64,000 bases of DNA, taken from positions 28,004-92,003 of the forward strand of contig NZ_JAGGQQ010000016.1 of NCBI RefSeq assembly GCF_018613195.1, in the 5' to 3' direction. The number at the start of each line of letters is the position of its first letter. Position 1 is the first letter of the stretch. Under the pieces are notes generated by a model that saw nothing but the letters and a program-made list of their open reading frames with translations, was not told the DNA's origin and made no database searches. Of the stretch, positions 19,177-26,836 are shown piece after piece. Source of the stretch: Bacillus sp. ISL-45. GTDB lineage: Bacteria > Bacillota > Bacilli > Bacillales > Cytobacillaceae. The translations under genes were made by a program, and so were the position numbers.

Positions 19177-19797
19177 TTACGTCTTAAGATCTTTTGGAGG
19201 GAGACGGTCACCCTTCACCTTTTTATCATTGATTTTTGGTTCCTTGCCGATGAAAAAGTTCTGCAGATTAGAACGATGGAGGAAAATTAAAAATATAATA
19301 AAAGCAGTAAAGATGATTGGTTCATTAATCTCCGGAGAGTAAAATGAAAAAATGAGCATCGCGATACCCACCGAAATCGAACCCATGAACACATATTTGG
19401 TCAGAAAAATGACCGCGAAAAAGGTCACATACACGGCCAGGAACATTCCGATGTCAACTACCAGCAGTGCGCCCGCCGTCGTTGCGATCGCCTTGCCGCC
19501 GCGGAATCCTGCGAAAATCGGGAAGCAGTGTCCGATGACGGCAATCAGGCCGGCATACAGCGGTTCAACAGGAGTATTGAAGATCAGCGGAAGCGAAGTT
19601 GCCAGCATCCCTTTTGCTACATCCACAAGCAGCACGACAATCGCTGCCCGCTTGCCCATGACCCGCAATGTATTCGTCGCGCCTGGGTTTTTGCTGCCAT
19701 GATCCCTGATATCCACATGGAAAAAATATTTACCAATCAATAAAGCAGTAGGGATGGAACCAACCAAATATGCTGCAAAAAGACAAATCCAAGTCAT
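19177..19797 (-). CDS. plsY: Glycerol-3-phosphate acyltransferase PlsY
   Basis: 206 residues with about five membrane helices. PlsY transfers an acyl group from acyl-phosphate to glycerol-3-phosphate, the first step of phospholipid synthesis. The three family motifs are present: GSIPTALLIGK near residue 13, HGSKNPGATN near residue 33 (catalytic loop) and GHCFPIFAGFRGGKAIATT near residue 89. Bacilli often carry more than one PlsY-like gene, so this may be the main enzyme or a paralogue; the motifs suggest an active one. Transcribed alone. Confidence 0.92.
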   Translation of the reverse strand: MTWICLFAAYLVGSIPTALLIGKYFFHVDIRDHGSKNPGATNTLRVMGKRAAIVVLLVDVAKGMLATSLPLIFNTPVEPLYAGLIAVIGHCFPIFAGFRGGKAIATTAGALLVVDIGMFLAVYVTFFAVIFLTKYVFMGSISVGIAMLIFSFYSPEINEPIIFTAFIIFLIFLHRSNLQNFFIGKEPKINDKKVKGDRLPPKDLKT

Positions 19798-20407
19798 ATA
19801 GCGTCACCCTTTTAATCTAGTTAAAGAATTTTATTCTGAAATAGTCCTGGTTAGAAGGTTTTTATTACCGTGCCAAAAGTATTTTGATACTAAAACTGGT
19901 GTTGTGCATGCAGATAACCTTCGGGAACTTTTATACCGTTTTTAACGTCTGTAATATCAGAAAGCAGTTTGTATCCTTTTTTTATTGAAGCACTTAAATA
20001 TGAAAACACGCATGGAAATAGAGTCGAGCAAGACAATGGGTTCATGTCCAATTGAGTAAATCAATAGTGCAGCCCGAAACGCAGCTTGTACTTTTGCCAA
20101 GATTGTAAATTGGGTAATAAGGTTTGAATGGGCTATAAATTTATATCCTAAATCACAGGTGGAGGTTTCCAATTTATGTAACCACCCTCTTTGTATTGTA
20201 AAAAAGAAAGAGGATGAATGGAAGAGTTTTTCGAAAAATACGATAGTTAACACTTTGAATAAATAGTGGGTTCTTTTTGGCAAATGGGCAGAAATTAGTT
20301 TATGATATATCCGGTACCATCGATATTCAGGTAATTGCCTGGATAGTCGTAATGGGCTATGATGTAAAAGAATGGAATTTAAAACCATATTAAGTAGGAT
20401 GATGGGT
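19798..20407. other. 610-bp gene-free region between plsY and dgkB
   Basis: Divergent upstream regions of plsY and dgkB. The only long open frame (minus strand, 19957-20427) runs into dgkB, lacks a ribosome site and is unusually rich in Leu/Ile/His/Phe, so it is not called. A TTATGATATATC sequence near 20299-20312 could be part of the dgkB promoter. The length suggests a leader or a decayed gene, but nothing definite was found. Confidence 0.5.
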
Positions 20408-21349
20408 ATGAAAAGAGCAAGAATCATTTATAATCCGACTTCAGGTCGTGAAATTTTTAAAAAGCATCTTGCTGAGGTCTTGGTGAAGCTGGAGAATGCC
20501 GGCTATGAGACTTCATGCCATGCAACGACAGGTGAAGGGGACGCGACGCAGGCAGCAAGGATTGCGGTCGAGCGGCGCTATGACCTGGTGATTGCGGCTG
20601 GCGGGGATGGTACGATCAATGAAGTAGTCAATGGGATAGCTGAACAGGAATACCGCCCGAAAATCGGTGTCATTCCGGTCGGCACAACAAATGACTTTGC
20701 ACGCGCGCTCCATATCCCAAGGGATATCGATGCTGCGGTCGACATTATTGTTAAAGGTGACACGATCCCGGTGGACGTAGGCCGGATCAACGATAAATAT
20801 TTCATTAATATAGCAGGCGGCGGCAGACTGACGGAGCTGACATACGAAGTGCCGAGCAAGCTCAAGACCATGCTGGGACAGCTCGCTTATTATCTAAAAG
20901 GAATCGAGATGGTGCCATCCATTCGTGCTTCTGAAGTAACAATTGAGTATGATGGAAAGCTTTACGAAGGCGAAGTCATGATGTTCCTTGTCGGGCTGAC
21001 GAATTCCGTCGGAGGCTTTGAACGCTTGGCTCCAAACTCATCAATCAATGATGGAATGTTTTCTTTGTTGATTTTGAAAAAGACGAACCTGGCTGATTTT
21101 ATCAGAATTGCCTCACTCGCAGTCCGCGGTGAGCACATTAATGACCCGGGTGTGATTTACACACAGGCAAACCGTATCAAGGTTCAATCTAAGGAAACTG
21201 TGCAATTGAACCTCGACGGTGAATATGGCGGCAATCTGCCAGCAGAATTCGAAAACCTGTTCAGGCACATTCAAGTCTATGTGCCGCTGGATGAAATTCG
21301 TCCCGAAGACCGTCCGGAGAATCTGGAATTGAATTTTAAAGCGGAATGA
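20408..21349 (+). CDS. dgkB: Diacylglycerol/lipid kinase DgkB
   Basis: 313 residues, DAGK-catalytic family. It phosphorylates diacylglycerol left over from lipoteichoic acid synthesis back to phosphatidic acid. N-terminal MKRARIIYNPTSGREIFKKH matches B. subtilis DgkB/YerQ; the ATP-binding AAGGDGTINEVVNGI loop is near residues 63-77. Start at 20408, because AGGATGATGGGT gives the ribosome site; upstream in-frame ATGs lack one. Gene order dgkB followed later by rlmCD recalls yerQ-yefA. Confidence 0.94.
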   Translation: MKRARIIYNPTSGREIFKKHLAEVLVKLENAGYETSCHATTGEGDATQAARIAVERRYDLVIAAGGDGTINEVVNGIAEQEYRPKIGVIPVGTTNDFARALHIPRDIDAAVDIIVKGDTIPVDVGRINDKYFINIAGGGRLTELTYEVPSKLKTMLGQLAYYLKGIEMVPSIRASEVTIEYDGKLYEGEVMMFLVGLTNSVGGFERLAPNSSINDGMFSLLILKKTNLADFIRIASLAVRGEHINDPGVIYTQANRIKVQSKETVQLNLDGEYGGNLPAEFENLFRHIQVYVPLDEIRPEDRPENLELNFKAE

Positions 21350-21355
21350 TCGGAA

Positions 21356-21382
21356 GCCACTCCTTGGTTTGGAGTGGTTTTT
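21356..21382 (+). terminator. Terminator of dgkB
   Basis: Perfect stem GCCACTCC / GGAGTGG-T with a TTGGTTT loop and T-run, seven bases after the stop. Confidence 0.88.
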
Positions 21383-21452
21383 CTGTGCGCTGAGATAGGG
21401 TATAGGAGGATATTATAGATTACTTGAAACAAGGCTAGTGTATTTACTTGGT

Positions 21453-21640
21453 CTTCGGACAACAGCAAGAGGAGAATCCGCGAAAATGTCCGAACCTGGT
21501 ATGACTTCGGACAAAATGAAGAGGAGAAGCCGCGAAAATGTCCGAACCTGGTAGACTTCGGACAAAATCAAGAGGAGAATCCGCGAAATTGTCCGAACCT
21601 GATGTGACTTCGGACAAAATCATGAGGAGAGGCAGAGGTT
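21453..21640. repeat. Tandem 51-52 bp intergenic repeat, family B
   Basis: Four units starting with CTTCGGACA at 21453, 21505, 21556 and 21608 (spacing 52, 51, 52). Each unit is CTTCGGACA, a purine-rich middle containing GAGGAGAA-CCGCGAAA, then TGTCCGAACCTG. The arms TTCGGACA and TGTCCGAA are perfect inverted repeats, so each unit can fold as a hairpin. The last unit is incomplete. Confidence 0.92.
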
Positions 21641-21775
21641 TTTTCTGATGACTGGTTTTGGAGGTAATTTCTAAAAAGCAATCAACCAAAATATCCTGCC
21701 AAGATGAAAAATTTGCCTGTACATCATATTTGGAAGAAAATAAAAGATAATAAGATAAAAGGATGTGGATACATA

Positions 21776-22327
21776 ATGGGGAAGAAGGCGTTGATCAATA
21801 TCGACTATACATATGACTTTGTTGCGGATGATGGGCGGCTGACTTGCGGAGAGCCGGGGCAGGCGATTGAAGAGAAGCTTGTCGGCGTGACGAAGGGGTT
21901 CATCGGAAATAGTGACTATGTTGTATTCGCGATTGATGTCCATGATGAAGGCGATGAGTTCCATCCGGAGACAAAGCTGTATCCGCCGCACAATATCCGC
22001 GGTACGAAGGGCAGGGATTTGTACGGAAGCCTGCAGGAGGTTTATGAGGAAAATAAGCATCTTGACTATGTACACTATATTGACAAGACCAGATACTCGG
22101 CGTTCGCAGGCACGGACCTGGAGATCAAGCTGCGCGAGCGGGGAATCACTGAAGTACATCTCGTCGGCGTCTGCACGGATATATGTGTCCTTCACACGGC
22201 AGTTGACGCTTATAACAGGGGATTTAAGGTTATTGTGTATAAAGATGCTGTTGCTTCCTTTGACCAAATAGGCCATGAGTGGTCGCTCCGTCATTTTGAG
22301 AGCTCGATTGGAGCCGAGGTCAAGTAA
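21776..22327 (+). CDS. pncA: Nicotinamidase
   Basis: 183 residues, the same length as B. subtilis PncA/YueJ. It hydrolyses nicotinamide to nicotinate for NAD salvage. Isochorismatase-like fold with catalytic Asp in INIDYTYDF (near residue 9), Lys in IDKTRYSAF and Cys in GVCTDICVLHTA; metal-site His-x-Asp-x-x-x-x-His type residues lie in DVHDEGDEFHPE. An upstream extension of the frame to 21704 is rejected, because the homologous protein starts at MGKKALINIDY. pncB follows after a 104-base gap. Confidence 0.93.
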   Translation: MGKKALINIDYTYDFVADDGRLTCGEPGQAIEEKLVGVTKGFIGNSDYVVFAIDVHDEGDEFHPETKLYPPHNIRGTKGRDLYGSLQEVYEENKHLDYVHYIDKTRYSAFAGTDLEIKLRERGITEVHLVGVCTDICVLHTAVDAYNRGFKVIVYKDAVASFDQIGHEWSLRHFESSIGAEVK

Positions 22328-22431
22328 TGCCCAACGAAGTTATAACTGCTCGATTTGAAGCCAGGGCAGGTAGTGCCGACCGGCGTTAAAAATAGCTCTC
22401 TATTGATGGCAGTAAATTTGGAGGTTTTTTG

Positions 22432-23910
22432 ATGAGCACTAAATTCACAGATGACAGCTTGATGCTGCATACGGACTTATACCAATTGAATATGATGGAA
22501 ACATACTGGCGCGATGGCGTTCACAATCGCCGCGCAGTCTTTGATTTATTTTTCCGGAAGCTTCCTTTCGGCAATGGCTATGCCGTTTTTGCCGGGCTAG
22601 AAAAAATCATCAGCTATATCGAAAACTTTGGCTTTACGGAAGATGATATTCAATACTTAAGAGAAGAAGGAAAGTTCGATGAGGATTTTCTTGCCTTTTT
22701 AAAAGATTTGCGTTTTACAGGATCAATCCGTGCGATGCAGGAGGGCGAGATTGTTTTTGCCAATGAGCCCCTGGTCAGAGTGGATGCACCCCTGGTTCAA
22801 GCGCAATTGATTGAAACGGCGCTGCTTAATATTGTGAACTATCAGACACTAATTGCGACCAAGGCCTCAAGGATCAAACAGGTTGTAAAGAACGAAATCG
22901 CGATGGAGTTCGGCAGCCGCCGTGCGCATGAAATGGATGCAGCACTGTGGGGCACACGCGCCGCGTATGTTGGAGGCTTTGATTCCACAAGCAACGTGCG
23001 TGCTGGCAAGCTGTTCGGAATCCCGATTTCCGGAACGCATGCACACTCAATGGTACAGGCGTACAGAGATGACTACACCGCTTTTAAAAAATACGCGGAG
23101 ACGCACAGGGACTGCGTTTTCCTTGTCGATACGTATGATACGCTGAGATCCGGAGTGCCAAACGCAATAAAAGTGGCAAAGGAATTCGGCGATAAAATCA
23201 ATTTCGTCGGCATCCGTCTCGACAGCGGCGACCTTGCCTACCTTTCAAAGGAAGCTCGTAAAATGCTTGATGAAGCAGGTTTTAAGGATGCTAAAATCGT
23301 AGCATCCAGCGATCTGGATGAGTATACGATTATGAACTTGAAAGCTCAGGGTGCGAAAATCGATACTTGGGGAGTCGGAACAAAGCTGATTACTGCCTAT
23401 GAACAGGCTGCCCTAGGTGCTGTATATAAAATCGTCTCAGTCGAGCAGGGTGACGGAACGATGGAGGACACCATCAAGATTTCTTCCAACCCCGAAAAAG
23501 TGACGACGCCGGGCATTAAAAATGTATACAGGATCATCAACAAAGCCAATAATCGCTCTGAAGGGGATTACATCACGCTTGAAGGTGAAGATCCACAGCA
23601 GGAAAAGCGCCTGAAGATGTTCCACCCGGTCCATACTTTTGTCAGCAAATTCGTCACCAATTTCGACGCGCGGGATCTGCATCACGATATTTTCAAGGAG
23701 GGCAAGCTTGTGTACACCCAGCCGAGCCTGGAAGAAGTCCGAAAGCATTCTAAATACTGCCTCGGCGTTCTCTGGGAAGAATACACACGTATGCTTAATC
23801 CCGAAGAATATCCAGTCGACCTCAGCCAGAAATGCTGGGACAACAAAATGCGCAATATAGAAGAAGTGAAAGAAAAGGTCATGGAGATGACTGGAGAGAA
23901 GACGGAATAG
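22432..23910 (+). CDS. pncB: Nicotinate phosphoribosyltransferase
   Basis: 492 residues. It joins nicotinate to PRPP to give nicotinate mononucleotide, directly after PncA in the Preiss-Handler route. Typical blocks: DLYQLNMMETYW near residue 18, EFGSRRAHEMDAA near residue 162 and SGTHAHSMVQAY near residue 201. Start at the ATG at 22432, with GGAGGT six bases upstream; the TTG codon before it is not needed. It forms the salvage pair with pncA, as yueJK in B. subtilis. Confidence 0.94.
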   Translation: MSTKFTDDSLMLHTDLYQLNMMETYWRDGVHNRRAVFDLFFRKLPFGNGYAVFAGLEKIISYIENFGFTEDDIQYLREEGKFDEDFLAFLKDLRFTGSIRAMQEGEIVFANEPLVRVDAPLVQAQLIETALLNIVNYQTLIATKASRIKQVVKNEIAMEFGSRRAHEMDAALWGTRAAYVGGFDSTSNVRAGKLFGIPISGTHAHSMVQAYRDDYTAFKKYAETHRDCVFLVDTYDTLRSGVPNAIKVAKEFGDKINFVGIRLDSGDLAYLSKEARKMLDEAGFKDAKIVASSDLDEYTIMNLKAQGAKIDTWGVGTKLITAYEQAALGAVYKIVSVEQGDGTMEDTIKISSNPEKVTTPGIKNVYRIINKANNRSEGDYITLEGEDPQQEKRLKMFHPVHTFVSKFVTNFDARDLHHDIFKEGKLVYTQPSLEEVRKHSKYCLGVLWEEYTRMLNPEEYPVDLSQKCWDNKMRNIEEVKEKVMEMTGEKTE

Positions 23911-23916
23911 AATGGG

Positions 23917-23946
23917 CTGCTTTCCTTAGGGGGAAGCAGTTTTTTA
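23917..23946 (+). terminator. Terminator of pncAB
   Basis: Stem CTGCTTTCC / GGGGAAGCAG (one wobble) with a TTAG loop and six T. Confidence 0.88.
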
Positions 23947-24033
23947 TATTGCGTGGATATTATTGAAGCACAAATGAACCTAATCCAGGTTCATTTTTTA
24001 TTGGAAAAATAAACAAAAACCTTGTCCAAATGT

Positions 24034-24058
24034 GTTAACTTTTCAATAGGATAAACGT
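24034..24058 (+). promoter_or_regulatory. Candidate ECF-type autoregulatory promoter
   Basis: GTTAAC (24034-24039), 16-base spacer, CGT (24056-24058), 20 bases before the sigma factor gene. The AAC element plus CGT at this spacing is the usual pattern for Bacillus ECF sigma factors, which normally activate their own gene. Confidence 0.55.
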
Positions 24059-24078
24059 TATATAAGCGGGAGGTCGGT

Positions 24079-24573
24079 ATGGGAGATGTAAATCAAGATC
24101 TTAATAATGAGCTGAACATTGTGTATCGGTATCTGCTGAAGCAGGGAATTGCCCATGTCGATGCAGAAGATATTGTTCAGGAAACCGCATATAAATATTT
24201 GCTTTATAGTGATTCGATCCAGCCGGCAAAAACCCGCAGCTGGCTGATTCGTGTCGCCTTGAATTTTCATTATGACCAATACCGGAAGCTTAGACGCATT
24301 GAGCTTACTTTGGAGAATGATCAGCACACGTCCAATAGTGACGAACAGCCTGAAGCAGCCATTTTAACAAAGGAAAGCGCAAGTGAGCTTGGAGAATCGC
24401 TGGGCCAGTTAAAGCCCCAATACCAGGAGTTATTATTATTGAAATATCAGAGCGGGCTTTCCTACCAGGAAATTGCGCAATTATTGGGCGTTAGTATGAG
24501 TTCAGTCAAAACTAATTTGTTCAGGGCCAGGCAGCGGTTAGCTAAGGTATTAAAGGAGGCAGACTATGACTGA
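24079..24573 (+). CDS. ECF RNA polymerase sigma factor
   Basis: 164 residues. Region 2 (about residues 12-75, with DAEDIVQETAYK and RSWLIRVALNFHYDQYRKLRR) recognises the -10 element; region 4 (about 110-160, LGQLKPQYQELLLLKYQSGLSYQEIAQLLGV) carries the HTH for the -35. ECF group, distant from the main B. subtilis ones. A GGGAGG ribosome site precedes it. The anti-sigma gene overlaps it by 8 bases, so both are made together. The inducing signal is unknown, probably envelope stress. Confidence 0.88.
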   Translation: MGDVNQDLNNELNIVYRYLLKQGIAHVDAEDIVQETAYKYLLYSDSIQPAKTRSWLIRVALNFHYDQYRKLRRIELTLENDQHTSNSDEQPEAAILTKESASELGESLGQLKPQYQELLLLKYQSGLSYQEIAQLLGVSMSSVKTNLFRARQRLAKVLKEADYD

Positions 24574-25546
24574 GAATAACAGAGAAAAAACCTCGCAGGA
24601 TATTGACTTTATGAGCAGTCCTTCCATGCAGAGAGCATTAAGGAAATCGAGACTGAAGCAGACCATTAGGTACACAGTCATTGCATTCCTTGCGTCGGCG
24701 TTATTGTTGACTGTGGTATTTATAGGCAGTGATTATCTCATGAATAAAAAACTGCGGGACAACCGGAACTTCATGCAACGCATGGTGAAGGGCGCAAATA
24801 TTACTGGGGAAAACACTTATTATATTCATAATCTCTTCAGCGTCTTAGGGGAAACAACTTATTATAAAACAATTGGTGGCAGGCAGATTGTCTGGGATAA
24901 AACAACTAAAAAAATCCCTCTTTTCGGGCGGACCCAAATCATCCACCGCGGCAGCGGAATGGTTGCAACGAATGGCATGGACGAAGAAGCGAAAAGGACG
25001 GTCCGTTATAATGATTTTAATAATGAACGGAAGATTGATTTCTATTATCCGGGCCTGTCATATGATTTTTTGCCAAAGGAATTGGATCTTGCTGCAAGTT
25101 TGGATCAGAATATGCTTGTTGAGGTTGCCCTGTCTTTCAAGGAGCCGATGACATTGGATCAGCTGAGCAAAACTCTTGGGCATGAAAATGTCAATTGGTT
25201 ATGGGTGGATACGACGTCTGAATCACAAAGGGCAAGGATGAATGATGAATTAGACGATGACAGCTTAAAAGTAAAGGGCGGAGGCAATGCTTTTGGATTT
25301 GAAGTGACAGAAGCTTATCCTTATTCAGCAAGTAATGGCCCAGGGTATATTGGCGCCTTAGAAGGAGCAAGCCAATCAAGCTCTTCTGCAAAAAAAGCCC
25401 TGAATGCGATCAAGGCTAATGCCCAAAATGGTGAAATTTTGATCAGCGGTGCAGTCGTTACCGGGACCCCGGAAGAATTGCAGCGTTTCAGGACGCTGGA
25501 TTTTATCAGGGCATCGGTACTTGGAGTGACAATTGATAAATATTAG
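24566..25546 (+). CDS. Membrane anti-sigma factor (sigma factor regulator N/C-domain type)
   Basis: 326 residues: a cytosolic N-terminal tail of about 32 residues with the MSSPSMQRALRKSR segment that should hold the sigma factor, one membrane helix (about 34-55), then a large extracytoplasmic domain. The layout and the C-terminal part (SFKEPMTLDQLSKTLG... to the end) resemble the Sigma_reg_N/Sigma_reg_C families found beside Bacillus ECF sigma genes. Translation start overlaps the sigma stop codon, a sign of coupling. It should keep the sigma factor inactive until an envelope signal arrives. Confidence 0.78.
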   Translation: MTENNREKTSQDIDFMSSPSMQRALRKSRLKQTIRYTVIAFLASALLLTVVFIGSDYLMNKKLRDNRNFMQRMVKGANITGENTYYIHNLFSVLGETTYYKTIGGRQIVWDKTTKKIPLFGRTQIIHRGSGMVATNGMDEEAKRTVRYNDFNNERKIDFYYPGLSYDFLPKELDLAASLDQNMLVEVALSFKEPMTLDQLSKTLGHENVNWLWVDTTSESQRARMNDELDDDSLKVKGGGNAFGFEVTEAYPYSASNGPGYIGALEGASQSSSSAKKALNAIKANAQNGEILISGAVVTGTPEELQRFRTLDFIRASVLGVTIDKY

Positions 25547-25640
25547 TTCTAATCCGTCACTATTTCACTGTTTTTTTAGAGGATTTCCCCTAGTGATAAA
25601 GAATTATTAGGGTACGAATCTTTTCTAGGGGTGCTGCCGT

Positions 25641-26714
25641 GTGAATGACAAGTATATCGGTGTAGATTATGAACAGTTCATACCTAGGGAAACAGGCTTT
25701 ATATTTAAATTCATCAAAAAAGACAACCAATTCATCCATACTTTTATTGAAGGGAAGCTCATAGAAAAGATCGGTCTTTACTCAGACCTTATAATCGGAA
25801 AAACGTTGATCGAATTTTTGCCGGCTGACCAGGTAAAACGCAAAGAGATTTTTTACGAAAAGGCCTGGAATGGGGAGCAAGTCAACTATGAAGGCAACCT
25901 TGGAGGCATTTATTATTTGGCGGTTCTGAATCCAATTCAAATAAATGGAGAGACGGTTGAGGTCATCGGGACAGCGATAGATATAACCAGCGAAAAAACG
26001 AGGGAGAAGCAGGCGCAGCAAATGGAGAAGCTCTCTGTAGTTGGAGAACTGGCAGCAGGGATTGCGCATGAAATCAGGAATCCGCTCACCTCGCTAAAAG
26101 GTTTTGCTAAAATCGTCAAAGAAAGCGTTGCAGATCAAAAGTTGATTCCTTACCTCGATATCATGCTGGATGAAATGGACCGAATCAATCAAATCGTCAA
26201 TGAGTTCATGTTCATTGCCAAACCGAATGAGAATGTTCATTTTCAATATGTGAATTTTAGTAAGCTGGTTTCCGATTGCATTCACTTCATGGAACCCCAG
26301 GCCAACCTTAAAAGTATAAAAGTTGATTTTGAAGTTGATAGGGAAATCATTTTGAATTGTGACCGGAACCAGATGAAGCAGGTGTTGATTAACCTTCTCC
26401 AGAATGCGATTGAAGCGACGGATGATAATGGCCATTTTATCAGCGTAAGGCTTGATGAAGTGGTTGGGGAATCGGTCATGGTCACCATTCGTGATAAGGG
26501 CTGCGGAATACCAGAATCCCGGTTGAAGCGATTGTTTGAACCTTTTTATTCAACGAAGGAAAAGGGCACCGGATTGGGTTTGCTCACCTGCAAACGGATC
26601 ATCGACCTTCACCAAGGCAGCATCGATATTGAAAGCCAGCCTGGGGAAGGCACACTCATCCGTATCGTGCTGCCTCGCAATAAAAATGCAGAAACATTGT
26701 TGATTGCAGAATAG
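25641..26714 (+). CDS. PAS-domain sensor histidine kinase (sporulation-kinase-like)
   Basis: 357 residues starting at GTG, with AGGGGTG seven bases upstream. A PAS-like sensor domain occupies about residues 10-120, followed by the phosphoacceptor helix with His143 in GIAHEIRNPLTSLKG and an ATPase domain (N box NLLQNAIEAT, G boxes DKGCGIPE and GTGLGL). No membrane helix is seen, so it is a soluble sensor. No response regulator gene is adjacent. This orphan, soluble, PAS-HisKA layout and the H-box sequence resemble KinA/KinE-type kinases that feed the Spo0 phosphorelay; that role is inferred. Confidence 0.85.
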   Translation: MNDKYIGVDYEQFIPRETGFIFKFIKKDNQFIHTFIEGKLIEKIGLYSDLIIGKTLIEFLPADQVKRKEIFYEKAWNGEQVNYEGNLGGIYYLAVLNPIQINGETVEVIGTAIDITSEKTREKQAQQMEKLSVVGELAAGIAHEIRNPLTSLKGFAKIVKESVADQKLIPYLDIMLDEMDRINQIVNEFMFIAKPNENVHFQYVNFSKLVSDCIHFMEPQANLKSIKVDFEVDREIILNCDRNQMKQVLINLLQNAIEATDDNGHFISVRLDEVVGESVMVTIRDKGCGIPESRLKRLFEPFYSTKEKGTGLGLLTCKRIIDLHQGSIDIESQPGEGTLIRIVLPRNKNAETLLIAE

Positions 26715-26720
26715 ACGGTG

Positions 26721-26749
26721 CCATGCTTTTTTGAAGCATGGCATTTTTG
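26721..26749 (+). terminator. Terminator of the histidine kinase gene
   Basis: Perfect stem GCCATGCTT / AAGCATGGC with a TTTTG loop, then ATTTTT. Confidence 0.9.
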
Positions 26750-26836
26750 CTGTCGTTCTAGAAGGTTTATCTGTTAAAATGAAAGAGTAACCCTCTATTT
26801 CCCCCACATTTTCTCACTGAAAGGAGCCACCTCGTT

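Noticed and set aside
19957..20427. 156-codon minus-strand frame between plsY and dgkB
   Set aside because: Runs into the dgkB start, has no ribosome site, and its composition is like non-coding AT-rich DNA.
21453..21640. Array of terminators
   Set aside because: Hairpin arms are present but no T-run follows any unit.
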